A stretch of DNA of 64,000 bases from Verrucomicrobiota bacterium (lineage in GTDB: Bacteria > Chlamydiota > Chlamydiia > Chlamydiales > JAEYWL01), in assembly GCA_023428915.1 (NCBI GenBank), contig JAEYWL010000111.1, forward strand, positions 1 to 64,000, given 5' to 3'. Below, piece by piece: positions 27,178-35,338 of this stretch; the stretch's first letter is position 1; each line of letters begins with the position of its first letter. The position numbers and the translations under genes are program-made. The notes beneath the pieces were generated by a model. The model saw only the letters and a list, made by a program, of their open reading frames with translations. It searched no databases and was not told where the DNA came from.

Positions 27178-29949
27178 TCACGCCTGCAATTGGTGCTGCC
27201 TCTGCAACCGTTGCAGCAGGCTGGTTTGATTTTCTTCATTTGCAAGATACTCATCTACCTTTTGAGCAAATGTTGAAGGGTTTATTAGAGCCAAATCTTT
27301 ATCGAGCACTGCAGCTTGCAGCGGGTTTAAAGGAGACTGGATTATGATGCGTTTATAAGTTTCGATTATCTTTTGTTTTGTTTCAGGGGAAGGGTTGCTG
27401 AATTCATCTTCTAAATTAGCTTCGGGGGACTTGCTATTGACAAATTCCCTTAAGAGTTCTTTTAGAATGCTATCCAGTATTTTCTCCATTCTTGGTTTTG
27501 TTTGGGCAATCCTTATCTTGGCAATTTTTACACAATTACCTATAAACTCTTCTAAGCTCTCACTATTTAGCTCATCAAAGCTTAGGTTGGCTTGTGTCTC
27601 GCTATAACATTCCTCAAATGCAATATAGCCCTTTACATCCCCGCGTAATTTTGAAAATACCTGCCCGGCAAATCCTATTAGATGAAGGGCAGCTCTTATT
27701 TGTTCCCGATCGGTTATTTGCAAGGCGGCTTTTCCTTTAACAGCTTCATTAATATGATGAGGAATGACTTGATGGCAGAAAACAGCCACATCTTGCTTGA
27801 ACTGCTCTTCGGTAATCAATAAGTCTGGTAACCCCAGCCTTCTTCTAGTACCTAAAAAGGCATTAACAATTTGATTGAGTTCTTCATCACTAAAGCGGAA
27901 TGCATTATCAAGCGCAATTTTACCAATTCCCTCTAAAAGAACTTTTAGGCCGGGGAGCAAAAGCGGTTCTGAGACTTCTAGCTGCAAGAGCTTAAGGCTG
28001 TTTTTAACTAAATTGACAAATCGGGGGGCATGTTTTTTATCAGCTGGTAGCAAAGCAGTTTCAATATTCTTGAAGATGTTGTTTAAGGACGCCATGGCAG
28101 CGCCTTCCATATCATTTCTTGCCTGGGCGAGCATATCTATAATTTGCGTAAAAGCGGAGCTCCCATAATGCACAAAAAAAGCTGTGCCGGCAAAAATATT
28201 TGGGAAAGAAATTCCGGTGTAATCAATAAGCCTGTACCACTCATCAAAGTATTCATCAAAAAAGTTATCTCCTTTTTTATTCCATATCTCAGTAAATGAT
28301 AGTTTGGAAATGGCGGCTAATTCACTTAGTGAATATTTTGAGTCAAACGGCTGATAATTAGCTGCAAGGAAAAAGGGGGCAATTTGTTGTTCTAGGTATG
28401 CTTCCCATTCAGGACTGCTTTCACTAAAAGCTTGTTGAAAGCCAAAGGCACTTTTAGCTAACCAATTATTGCTATCTGCTCCAAGATTTGTCACAGCGCC
28501 TGCCTGTGCGGCTTCAGCTTCCTGCATAAAAAAGTCATGCATCTCACTAAAGATAGCACTTAGCAAAGCGGGAATACTTCCGACTGGAGGGAGTGCGCCA
28601 TTTTGCCTGAATGCTGTAAAATGCTGGAATGAGGTAAGAAGCTTCTCTGCTCTCTGTGGATCTTGGCGCAGTTTTTTTACCTCTTCTTTCCAAGCTCGCA
28701 TAATGACATCTTGGGAGAGATTTACTTCCGCTTCATCTAAGTAATTTTCAAGAGCCTCGCAAAATTGAAAATAATTTTCTTTGCTATTGACCATGACTTG
28801 TTGATAAGCAGGGGCATAACGAGCAAACAGATCCAGCCAAGTTTGGAATAAAAAGAGATTTTGAGGTTCTTGCGGCCAGGAGTTGTTCTTAAAATCATCT
28901 CTAAGAGCTTGTACGTATGCCAGAGAGCCCAGCATACGCTCAAGTATGTCAAGGTTTATGTCAAAAATTCTCGGTATGTGCGGCCATAGCGCCTTAGAAA
29001 GTTTCTCATAGGTTAAAAGTGTGGCTAATGAGCAAGGAAGTCCCTGTCCAAAAATCTTACTTTCAAGAGATGCGGCTTGAACGCCCTCTCTGATTATCGG
29101 AAGGGCACATTCAGTTAGGGCGGCAAGTTCTATGGTTAGCTGTTGCATAGTGCCTTCATTTTCAAGAACCTTAGCGCATAATTTAAGCCAATTTTTAGTT
29201 CCGGGCTTAATTGTTTCAATATCCTGAGCATGCTGGCAAGCAATTATTCCTGCTTGCAGTATATGCTGCATAATTACGGGAGAAATTTTCAACGGTTTGT
29301 CAGTTTGAAAATCGCAAACAAGCTGGAGCAGCGGCGCGGCTATCTTGCTCAATTCCTCCCTGAGGCTGTCGCTGGAGAGTAGGTCGGCTATGAGTTGATA
29401 TTTCTCTTTATCCTCTGGTTTTTTGCATTTTGCAGCAATATGCCGGGCATATGATTGTAAAATCTCCAAAAATTTGCTTGCTGTTTCCGGCGGCATATCA
29501 ATGGGCAAACCTAAACGGTAGCGGCCATAATTTTCCACCAGCTTTGGAGAAATTTCAGCGAATAGCTTGCTTAATGCAGGATTCTGCGCAATAAAATCAT
29601 GAAGATCTGTCACATAGTGATGGAATCGATTTGGGAAAAAATATAATACAGATTTAAAAGTCAGCTTAAGAGCCATATTTTTAGTATATACACAGGTCTG
29701 AACAGCGCCGGTTGCGAGCTTCTCCACCGGGAGCATAATCGTTTGAATAAAGCTCGAAGCTGCGGTCCCTTGCGCCGGGCGCAAAGACTGGGCCGCATTT
29801 TTAATTGTGCCTAATAAAGGGATAGCGGGAATATATTGCTGCAGGTTAACTACACTTGTACCTAGGCGTAATGCACCCTGCTGCGCTCCGTGCGCCGCTT
29901 GGCTTAAATGCTGCCAAAAAGTTGTTCCTACTCCATGTGAACGTTCCAT
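27178..29949 (-). CDS. Giant helical paralogue B (putative effector family)
   Basis: 923 residues, same family as its neighbours. Shared landmarks: the N-terminal GVGTTFWQHLSQAAH, the LVENYGRYRLGLPID block near residue 140, and the LLEGIGKIALDNAFRFSDEEL block near residue 690. The C-terminus SPLNPLQAAVLDKDLALINP is close to TDLNPLQKAVANGDLEMLDA of paralogue A, so A and B are nearer to each other than to C. AGGAG lies six bases before the ATG. The gap to A (26943-27177) is AT-rich and holds nothing recognised. Confidence 0.8.
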   Translation of the reverse strand: MERSHGVGTTFWQHLSQAAHGAQQGALRLGTSVVNLQQYIPAIPLLGTIKNAAQSLRPAQGTAASSFIQTIMLPVEKLATGAVQTCVYTKNMALKLTFKSVLYFFPNRFHHYVTDLHDFIAQNPALSKLFAEISPKLVENYGRYRLGLPIDMPPETASKFLEILQSYARHIAAKCKKPEDKEKYQLIADLLSSDSLREELSKIAAPLLQLVCDFQTDKPLKISPVIMQHILQAGIIACQHAQDIETIKPGTKNWLKLCAKVLENEGTMQQLTIELAALTECALPIIREGVQAASLESKIFGQGLPCSLATLLTYEKLSKALWPHIPRIFDINLDILERMLGSLAYVQALRDDFKNNSWPQEPQNLFLFQTWLDLFARYAPAYQQVMVNSKENYFQFCEALENYLDEAEVNLSQDVIMRAWKEEVKKLRQDPQRAEKLLTSFQHFTAFRQNGALPPVGSIPALLSAIFSEMHDFFMQEAEAAQAGAVTNLGADSNNWLAKSAFGFQQAFSESSPEWEAYLEQQIAPFFLAANYQPFDSKYSLSELAAISKLSFTEIWNKKGDNFFDEYFDEWYRLIDYTGISFPNIFAGTAFFVHYGSSAFTQIIDMLAQARNDMEGAAMASLNNIFKNIETALLPADKKHAPRFVNLVKNSLKLLQLEVSEPLLLPGLKVLLEGIGKIALDNAFRFSDEELNQIVNAFLGTRRRLGLPDLLITEEQFKQDVAVFCHQVIPHHINEAVKGKAALQITDREQIRAALHLIGFAGQVFSKLRGDVKGYIAFEECYSETQANLSFDELNSESLEEFIGNCVKIAKIRIAQTKPRMEKILDSILKELLREFVNSKSPEANLEDEFSNPSPETKQKIIETYKRIIIQSPLNPLQAAVLDKDLALINPSTFAQKVDEYLANEENQTSLLQRLQRQHQLQA

Positions 29950-30327
29950 TCTATACTCCTATTTATATTAATATTATGAATTCTTAAAGCCCAGCTTGCC
30001 GCTTACATGCAGGTAACAAGCCGGATTTAATCCACGAAGCGGATTGTAAAGAGCGATTATTTAGATTATGCAAAGATGACCGAAGACGGATTGCTGCCAA
30101 AATCCCAGTTTATTTTGTCAGCCTTTGGTCTCGATTTGTTTATATGATTTTGTGCCGGGCCTTGCGGCCCGACCCATACAGACCTTAACCTTAAGGTTTT
30201 CGCGGAGTTTAAACCCGGCTTGCTACCTTATAATAAGTCATATTCGAAAGTTTTTTCTTTCTAAGAGCTCGAATCTGACTCTTAGAAGGTAGCAAGCCGG
30301 GTTTTAATTACAGGCAGCTGCGATATT
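29950..30327. other. Gene-free stretch with repeats and hairpins between paralogues B and C
   Basis: A degenerate family 1 copy at 29989-30032 (AGCCCAGCTTGCC / GGTAACAAGCCGG), a GC hairpin CGGGCC-TTGC-GGCCCG at 30156-30171, an ACCTTAACCTTAAGGTT palindromic word near 30182, and the intact repeat at 30208-30310. No gene is seen. Confidence 0.6.
30208..30310. repeat. Palindromic MITE-like repeat (family 1, short-arm type)
   Basis: AAACCCGGCTTGCTACCTT at 30211 is inverted at 30287-30305. The middle has ATAATAAGTCATATTCGAAAG, a run of T, then AAGAGCTCGAATCTGACTCTT. Nearly the same middle occurs at 49949-50127 and, inverted, at 60031-60110. The outer ends are TTTAAA and TTTTAATTA. Confidence 0.85.
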
Positions 30328-32424
30328 TTACAATGCTTCAGCGGCGGATAGCTTGTTTTTAAATTCTTTGAAAGTAGTGCTTAAGAAAACAAGAAACTGT
30401 TGGTGTTTTGGATCTGTAATAGCAGTTTCTTGGTTTCTTAGAACTTTAATTAATTCCCCTAAGGGAAAGTTGTTGCAGAAAATGTTGACAAACTCGTGAT
30501 ACTGCTCCTCTGTATAGCTTTCAGCTGTAATCTCTAATTTTTTTCTAACTTGTAAAAAAGTGTCTGTGAATTGCTTAATCTGCATTTCAGTAAAACGGTG
30601 TTTAGAATTTAATGCCCTTATCGCTATGCCTTCAAAAAGTAGCTTCAGGCTTGGGAGAATATCGGGGGTGTGCGTAAATTCTTTAAGAAATTTGCAGCTA
30701 TTTTTGACTAGCGTATCTGAAGATTTTTCAGATCCTGCTAAACAGGCTTCAAGGAAATCGATGCTTTTATCAAGCAGATGCACCTCTTCTTCTACTTGAT
30801 TTTGCTTGTTTTCAAGAAGAGCAATGGCATCATTGATAGAAGGTTCTGCATAATCCTGTTCTTCTTCTTTGGAGTTTTGCGAAGATACACTCTTTTGGAT
30901 GACGGTGCTTAAAAATGTGCAAACCGTGTAAACGGTCATAAGTTCTATTTGTGTTACAGTCATAGGAATTATTTCCGCCTGTTCTGACACAAACTCTCTT
31001 TGTCTTTCTACATCTGCTTTGTAAGTGCTTTCCCATACTCGAGGAATATGTTTTAACTTAAATTTAAAATCAAACCTATAGGTAGACTTATAGGAATTTA
31101 TTAAATATGTGAACAGGATATTAAAAAAGAGATTGTATTTTTTGGGTATACTTTCCGAAGCTTCTTGCATGGCCTGTTTCAATACGATTATAGTGTCACT
31201 TGTTGCAGCGTTATCGCGTAAAATATCCAAAGGAAGCTTTTGCAAAACAAACTTTTCAAGAAGTGATAAAGTAGCTTTTTGGAGAACAGCAAATTCAACG
31301 TCTTTTTCCTCAATCCAGTTCGCTTCAATGCTTCCTAAAAGAGCGGCAGACTGCGCTGCTGATTCGGGGTATTTTTGATAGAGGATCAACTCTACTAAAA
31401 AAGCATAAAGAACGTCAGGCAGCTTGGTAATACCTTGCTCATTTAAATAGTTAAACAAGGCATCGGCAAATGCTGTGAAGGCTTCAGAATCTTTTTGAAT
31501 GGCTTTGGCAATGATCAAAGAAAAGTGGTTTGGCCATAATAAAGGATCGGTTGGCTCTTTGCATTCTCTGGCGCTTTCATTTACTTTATCGATGAAGGTT
31601 AGAGCGGGGAAGCGCTCTTTAGCCCAATTAAATACCAGGGGCATTAATTCAGGGAGATATTTGGAAAGAAGTTTGGCGCTTTGCTGCGCGGCTTGGATCT
31701 GTCCTATTGTGGGATGGGGTATTTCAAAAGAAAAGCCATTTTCCCTTTTCTGGGCTGCCACATATTCTTTATAGAGTACAATCAGTTCTCCTAAAAGGGG
31801 GCAAATGGCGGGAGTTAATTGCTCCAGGAGTTTTTCTTCAGAATGAATAATTGCAATAAGCTGCCACATCCCGCGCTGGGCTGCACTAAGCCCCTGACTT
31901 TCTAATTGACGCTGCGCCACTTTATAGAGCAATTGCAGGAATCGTTTAGCAAATTCAGGTTGGACTTCTAAAGGCATTCCTACTTTGCTGCGGCAATAAT
32001 AGCTAATGAAAGGTGCATCGAGTTCGCGCAAGAGGTTGAGCTGTTCCTCTTCAGTAAAGGATGAAAAAAACTGCTGCGCTTGCTCTTCAGATAGATAGTC
32101 TGGCAACAGTGTCCGGGCAAACTTTAAGGTAAAGTCATTAGTGCGGTTGCAGGTTTGCGCAACGATGTGCTTACAGCTGCCGACAATTACAGGCACGGCG
32201 CGCAAAACAATAGGAGCAACAGTTCTTTCACATTTTTGGTAGACAGTTTGCACAAATGGAATTTGGGCTACCCGAATGACTAAAGGGTTTTGTGTGATGG
32301 TTCTAAAAGTGATATCTACAATAGTTTTACCTATGCCAAGCGTTTTTGCAGTAGTGTTGTGCCAGAAGCTGCCTGCCTGTTGCCAACGCGAGACACTTTT
32401 TTGTGAATCGTTGCCTGTTTCCAT
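30328..32424 (-). CDS. Giant helical paralogue C (putative effector family)
   Basis: 698 residues from the ATG at 32424, which has GGAGA eight bases before it. The longer reading frame to 32508 would overlap bshA and lacks such a site. The order of blocks matches A and B: an N-terminal segment (AGSFWHNTTAKTLGIG), FISYYCRSKVGMPLEV near residue 135, and LLFEGIAIRALNSKHRFTEMQI near residue 605. It is the shortest and most divergent, ending where A and B continue. Mostly helical, no signal peptide, function unknown. Confidence 0.8.
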   Translation of the reverse strand: METGNDSQKSVSRWQQAGSFWHNTTAKTLGIGKTIVDITFRTITQNPLVIRVAQIPFVQTVYQKCERTVAPIVLRAVPVIVGSCKHIVAQTCNRTNDFTLKFARTLLPDYLSEEQAQQFFSSFTEEEQLNLLRELDAPFISYYCRSKVGMPLEVQPEFAKRFLQLLYKVAQRQLESQGLSAAQRGMWQLIAIIHSEEKLLEQLTPAICPLLGELIVLYKEYVAAQKRENGFSFEIPHPTIGQIQAAQQSAKLLSKYLPELMPLVFNWAKERFPALTFIDKVNESARECKEPTDPLLWPNHFSLIIAKAIQKDSEAFTAFADALFNYLNEQGITKLPDVLYAFLVELILYQKYPESAAQSAALLGSIEANWIEEKDVEFAVLQKATLSLLEKFVLQKLPLDILRDNAATSDTIIVLKQAMQEASESIPKKYNLFFNILFTYLINSYKSTYRFDFKFKLKHIPRVWESTYKADVERQREFVSEQAEIIPMTVTQIELMTVYTVCTFLSTVIQKSVSSQNSKEEEQDYAEPSINDAIALLENKQNQVEEEVHLLDKSIDFLEACLAGSEKSSDTLVKNSCKFLKEFTHTPDILPSLKLLFEGIAIRALNSKHRFTEMQIKQFTDTFLQVRKKLEITAESYTEEQYHEFVNIFCNNFPLGELIKVLRNQETAITDPKHQQFLVFLSTTFKEFKNKLSAAEAL

Positions 32425-32498
32425 GCATTTTCTCCAATTATTATTATGATATTTCCTAAAGATTAGATTGCTAAATGCGATAGTACTGAATGGGATGA

Positions 32499-33614
32499 TT
32501 ACAGACAATGTTTGTAGAATTGTTCGTACTGAGGCACGACGACATCTGCGCAGAACTTGCTTTGAGCTATATTTTGGGCAGCTGCGCTCATGGAAGCATA
32601 ACGGGCCGGGGAAGCGAGGAGTTCGATGGCTTTATCCGCCATGGCAGCAACATCGCCTACCGGGGAGAGATAGCCGGAAACGCCATCTTCTACAACTTCC
32701 GGCAAACCGCCAGTGTGCGTAGCGATGACGGGTACGCCGTAAGCCATGGCTTCCAGGGCCGATAAGCCAAAGCTTTCCTGTTCGCTGGGAAGCAGAAAAA
32801 GATCGCCGCTAGCGATATAGCTGTCGATTTCCCGTATTTTTCCTAAGAAAACTACCTCTTTTTCTAAGCCCAGGTCGTGTACAAGAGTAATGATTTCTTG
32901 CAAGCCTTTGCCATGCCCAAGCAGTAAGAGTTTGCTTGGAATAGCTTTATGCACTTTTGCAAAAACTTTGATGACATCCGGAACTCGTTTGACAAAACGA
33001 AAATTCGAGGAATGCACCAGCAATTTTTCTCCGGGATTAGCAAAACGGCAGTGAAATGGCTTTTTACCAGCTAAATCTTTTTTGGGTTTAAAGAAATTGG
33101 GGATTACCGTAATGGCTTTTTGCAAATGAAAGTGGTTGAGGGTTTCTTGTTTTAAGCTTTGCGAAACTGCGGTGAGGGCATCGCTATGTTCCATGCTAAA
33201 TTTAACAATATCACTATAGCCAGGATCTTTACCCACAAGGGTAATATCGGTGCCATGCAGAGTGGTTACAACTTGAGGGCAGTGCGCGGCCAGCAGCTGC
33301 TTAGCAAGATAAGCACTGGCTGCATGGGGGATGGCATAATGTACGTGGAGGATATCAAGGGAATGCTCTTTGGCAACTTGGGCAATTTTAACGGCCAAAG
33401 TCAGGGCATAGTCCGGATATTCAAAGAGATCATACTGATTAATGCCCACTTCGTGAAAGAAGATATTGCTTCTTTCGATCTGAAGCCTAAAAGGCACTTC
33501 ATAGGCAATAAAATGCACTTCATACCCGCGTTCGGCAAGCTCATGGCCTAATTCTGTCGCCACAACGCCGCTTCCGCCAAGAGTGGGGTAGCAGACAATG
33601 CCTATTCTTATCAT
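32499..33614 (-). CDS. bshA: N-acetyl-alpha-D-glucosaminyl L-malate synthase (bacillithiol synthesis)
   Basis: GT4-family glycosyltransferase. The N-terminus (IGIVCYPTLGGSGVVATELG and HFIAYEVPFRL) is characteristic of BshA, which joins GlcNAc from UDP-GlcNAc to L-malate as the first step to bacillithiol. HVHYAIPHAASAYLAKQ, TLHGTDITLVG and the C-terminal EQESFGLSALEAMAYG nucleotide-sugar motif are intact. 371 residues is normal. The partner enzymes bshB and bshC are not in the window, so the pathway is inferred. It follows dnaA with a three-base gap. Confidence 0.85.
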   Translation of the reverse strand: MIRIGIVCYPTLGGSGVVATELGHELAERGYEVHFIAYEVPFRLQIERSNIFFHEVGINQYDLFEYPDYALTLAVKIAQVAKEHSLDILHVHYAIPHAASAYLAKQLLAAHCPQVVTTLHGTDITLVGKDPGYSDIVKFSMEHSDALTAVSQSLKQETLNHFHLQKAITVIPNFFKPKKDLAGKKPFHCRFANPGEKLLVHSSNFRFVKRVPDVIKVFAKVHKAIPSKLLLLGHGKGLQEIITLVHDLGLEKEVVFLGKIREIDSYIASGDLFLLPSEQESFGLSALEAMAYGVPVIATHTGGLPEVVEDGVSGYLSPVGDVAAMADKAIELLASPARYASMSAAAQNIAQSKFCADVVVPQYEQFYKHCL

Positions 33615-33617
33615 GCC

Positions 33618-34955
33618 TTACGCTTCTATGTTGCGGCGCACCATGTCCACTTGCCGCCTGAAGAGGTCATCGGAAGATAGCTTTAACTCGATATTTTTGC
33701 AGGCATGCAAAATGGTGGAATGGGTTTTGCCGAAAAAAGCTCCGATAGTGGTTAAGGAGTCTTTTACGAGTTCTTTGGCCAAGTACATAGCCACTTGCCT
33801 GGCGAGCGCCACTTCTTTGGTGCGGCCTGTGCCTTTAAGATCCGTGATGCGAATTTGGAAAGTAGCGGCGACGCTTTTTAAGATATGTTCGACTGTAATC
33901 TTATGGCGCGGCGTGTGCTGCAGCATTTCTCTCAACAACCTGCTGGCCAACTCCTCGGTAATATCTAAGTTTAGCATCCGGCAATGTGCGCTTAAGCGAT
34001 TGATAGCGCCTTCCAATTGTCTCACATTATTTTGAATGTGTTCAGCAATAAAAAAAGCGACATTTTGCGGAATATGCAGGCCTTTCAGCTCAGCTTTATG
34101 CTGCAGGATGGCAACACGCGTTTCTAATTCGGGCATTCCCATGTGGGCCACTAACCCCCACTCCATGCGGGCGATCATCCGTTCGGATAGTTTTAGTTGG
34201 GAAGGGGGTTTATCGCTTGTGATGACGATCTGTTTGCCTTGATTGATAAGAGTCTCAAACGTGTTGCAGAATTCTTCTTCAAAGTTTAGCCGGTTTTGCA
34301 GGAATTGGATATCGTCGACGAGGAGGACGTCGATATCGGAACGGTAAAAGCGCTTCATCCGATCGACAGATTTTTTGCGCAGATTGTCGACCAGGTCGTT
34401 AATGAAGCTTTCAGTAGTGATGCATTGAATGCGCAGTTTTTTATGGTTTTCCCGGACGTAATGGCCAATGCTGTGCAGAAGGTGGGTTTTACCGAGGCCG
34501 ACACCGCCATGAATAAATAAAGGATTATAGGATTTTCCAGGCAGACGGGCCACGCCGATGGCTGCAGATTTAACAAACTGGTTGCTGCCGCCTTCAATAA
34601 AAGTTTCAAAGCGGTAGTTATTATTTAATTTGCATTCAGGGTTGTCTTCTTCTACATCGGCTAAAATAGGCTTTGGCGTTTCGAAGGCGGTTTTTTTGGC
34701 TTGTTTGGCAATTTCAAAACGGATAGCGGGTTCCCCATCCATTGCAACCGGCAGAAAATTCGCTAATTCTTTTTTGTAATTAGCAAGCAAGTAGTCCTGA
34801 ACAAAAATATTGGGGATTTCCAGAGTGATTTCTTCATCGTTTGCCTCCAATACCTGAATGTGGGCAAACCAATTTTCAAACGCGGTTGCAGAACAACGGG
34901 CTTTTACAAATAGCAAGAATTGTTCCCATGCTTCCCGTGTATCAATTGCTAGCAT
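33618..34955 (-). CDS. dnaA: Chromosomal replication initiator protein DnaA
   Basis: AAA+ initiator of chromosome replication. Domain I (1-80), linker (80-115), the ATPase domain with [12 protein letters not shown] (Walker A) and [11 protein letters not shown] (Walker B), and the C-terminal DNA-binding domain with [20 protein letters not shown] are complete in 445 residues. Chlamydiae usually have two dnaA paralogues, so this may be either. No typical origin (cluster of DnaA boxes, AT-rich unwinding region) is evident next to it. Confidence 0.95.
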   Translation of the reverse strand: MLAIDTREAWEQFLLFVKARCSATAFENWFAHIQVLEANDEEITLEIPNIFVQDYLLANYKKELANFLPVAMDGEPAIRFEIAKQAKKTAFETPKPILADVEEDNPECKLNNNYRFETFIEGGSNQFVKSAAIGVARLPGKSYNPLFIHGGVGLGKTHLLHSIGHYVRENHKKLRIQCITTESFINDLVDNLRKKSVDRMKRFYRSDIDVLLVDDIQFLQNRLNFEEEFCNTFETLINQGKQIVITSDKPPSQLKLSERMIARMEWGLVAHMGMPELETRVAILQHKAELKGLHIPQNVAFFIAEHIQNNVRQLEGAINRLSAHCRMLNLDITEELASRLLREMLQHTPRHKITVEHILKSVAATFQIRITDLKGTGRTKEVALARQVAMYLAKELVKDSLTTIGAFFGKTHSTILHACKNIELKLSSDDLFRRQVDMVRRNIEA

Positions 34956-35010
34956 AGAAGAGATCCTTTGGTTTTAAGTTATGGGCCAGGTAAAAATATA
35001 AAGATAAAGT

Positions 35011-35029
35011 TGTGAACAACCTTTCCACA
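35011..35029. promoter_or_regulatory. Two imperfect DnaA-box-like sites
   Basis: TGTGAACAA (35011-35019) is the complement of TTGTTCACA, and CTTTCCACA follows at 35021. Each has one or two differences from TTATCCACA. Autoregulation of dnaA is a possibility only. Confidence 0.25.
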
Positions 35030-35211
35030 ATGTACTCTGGGGGCTTTTCGAACGATGAATCTAACATGTGAAGCCTTAGCCTGCAACAAAAAACTCGTGA
35101 AAATTGCGAAGCTGAATTCTAAATCCTTGAGACTCAAAATAACGTGCGATGAAAAAAAAAGACTTTTTAGTGCGTGAGTCATTTGAGTTTATTTGATTGT
35201 AGTGATTATTT

Positions 35212-35329
35212 ATCCCAATAGAAAGAGACCTTAACTGCGCCAGGGGTATTAGAGACTTAAGTAACTGTGATTTAGTCTCTTAAGTTCCTAATGCCCCTGG
35301 CGCCGTTAAGGTCTCTTTTATTGGGATAA
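35212..35329. repeat. 118-base near-perfect palindrome (family 2-like)
   Basis: Arms of about 50 bases starting ATCCCAATAGAAAGAGACC and ending GGTCTCTTTTATTGGGAT, with about six mismatches. They share GACCTTAAC-N-GCGCCA words with the elements at 6915 and 13710. It lies ten bases after the stop of the leftward gene at 35339 and could terminate it. Confidence 0.75.
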
Positions 35330-35338
35330 ACTATGCTT

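Larger units (their letters stand above)
34956..35338. other. Gene-free stretch upstream of dnaA
   Basis: Presumably carries the dnaA promoter. Two imperfect DnaA-box-like words lie at 35011-35029. A near-perfect palindrome occupies 35212-35329. The 180 bases between them hold nothing recognised. Confidence 0.5.

Noticed and set aside
30156..30171. GC-rich hairpin as a fragment of rRNA
   Set aside because: Only 16 bases pair and the flanks show no rRNA or tRNA pattern.
32425..32508. Upstream extension of paralogue C
   Set aside because: It would overlap bshA and has no ribosome site, while the ATG at 32424 has GGAGA at good spacing.
34956..35338. Possible replication origin upstream of dnaA
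   Set aside because: Only two poor DnaA-box-like words and no AT-rich unwinding region or box cluster; the palindrome belongs to a repeat family.
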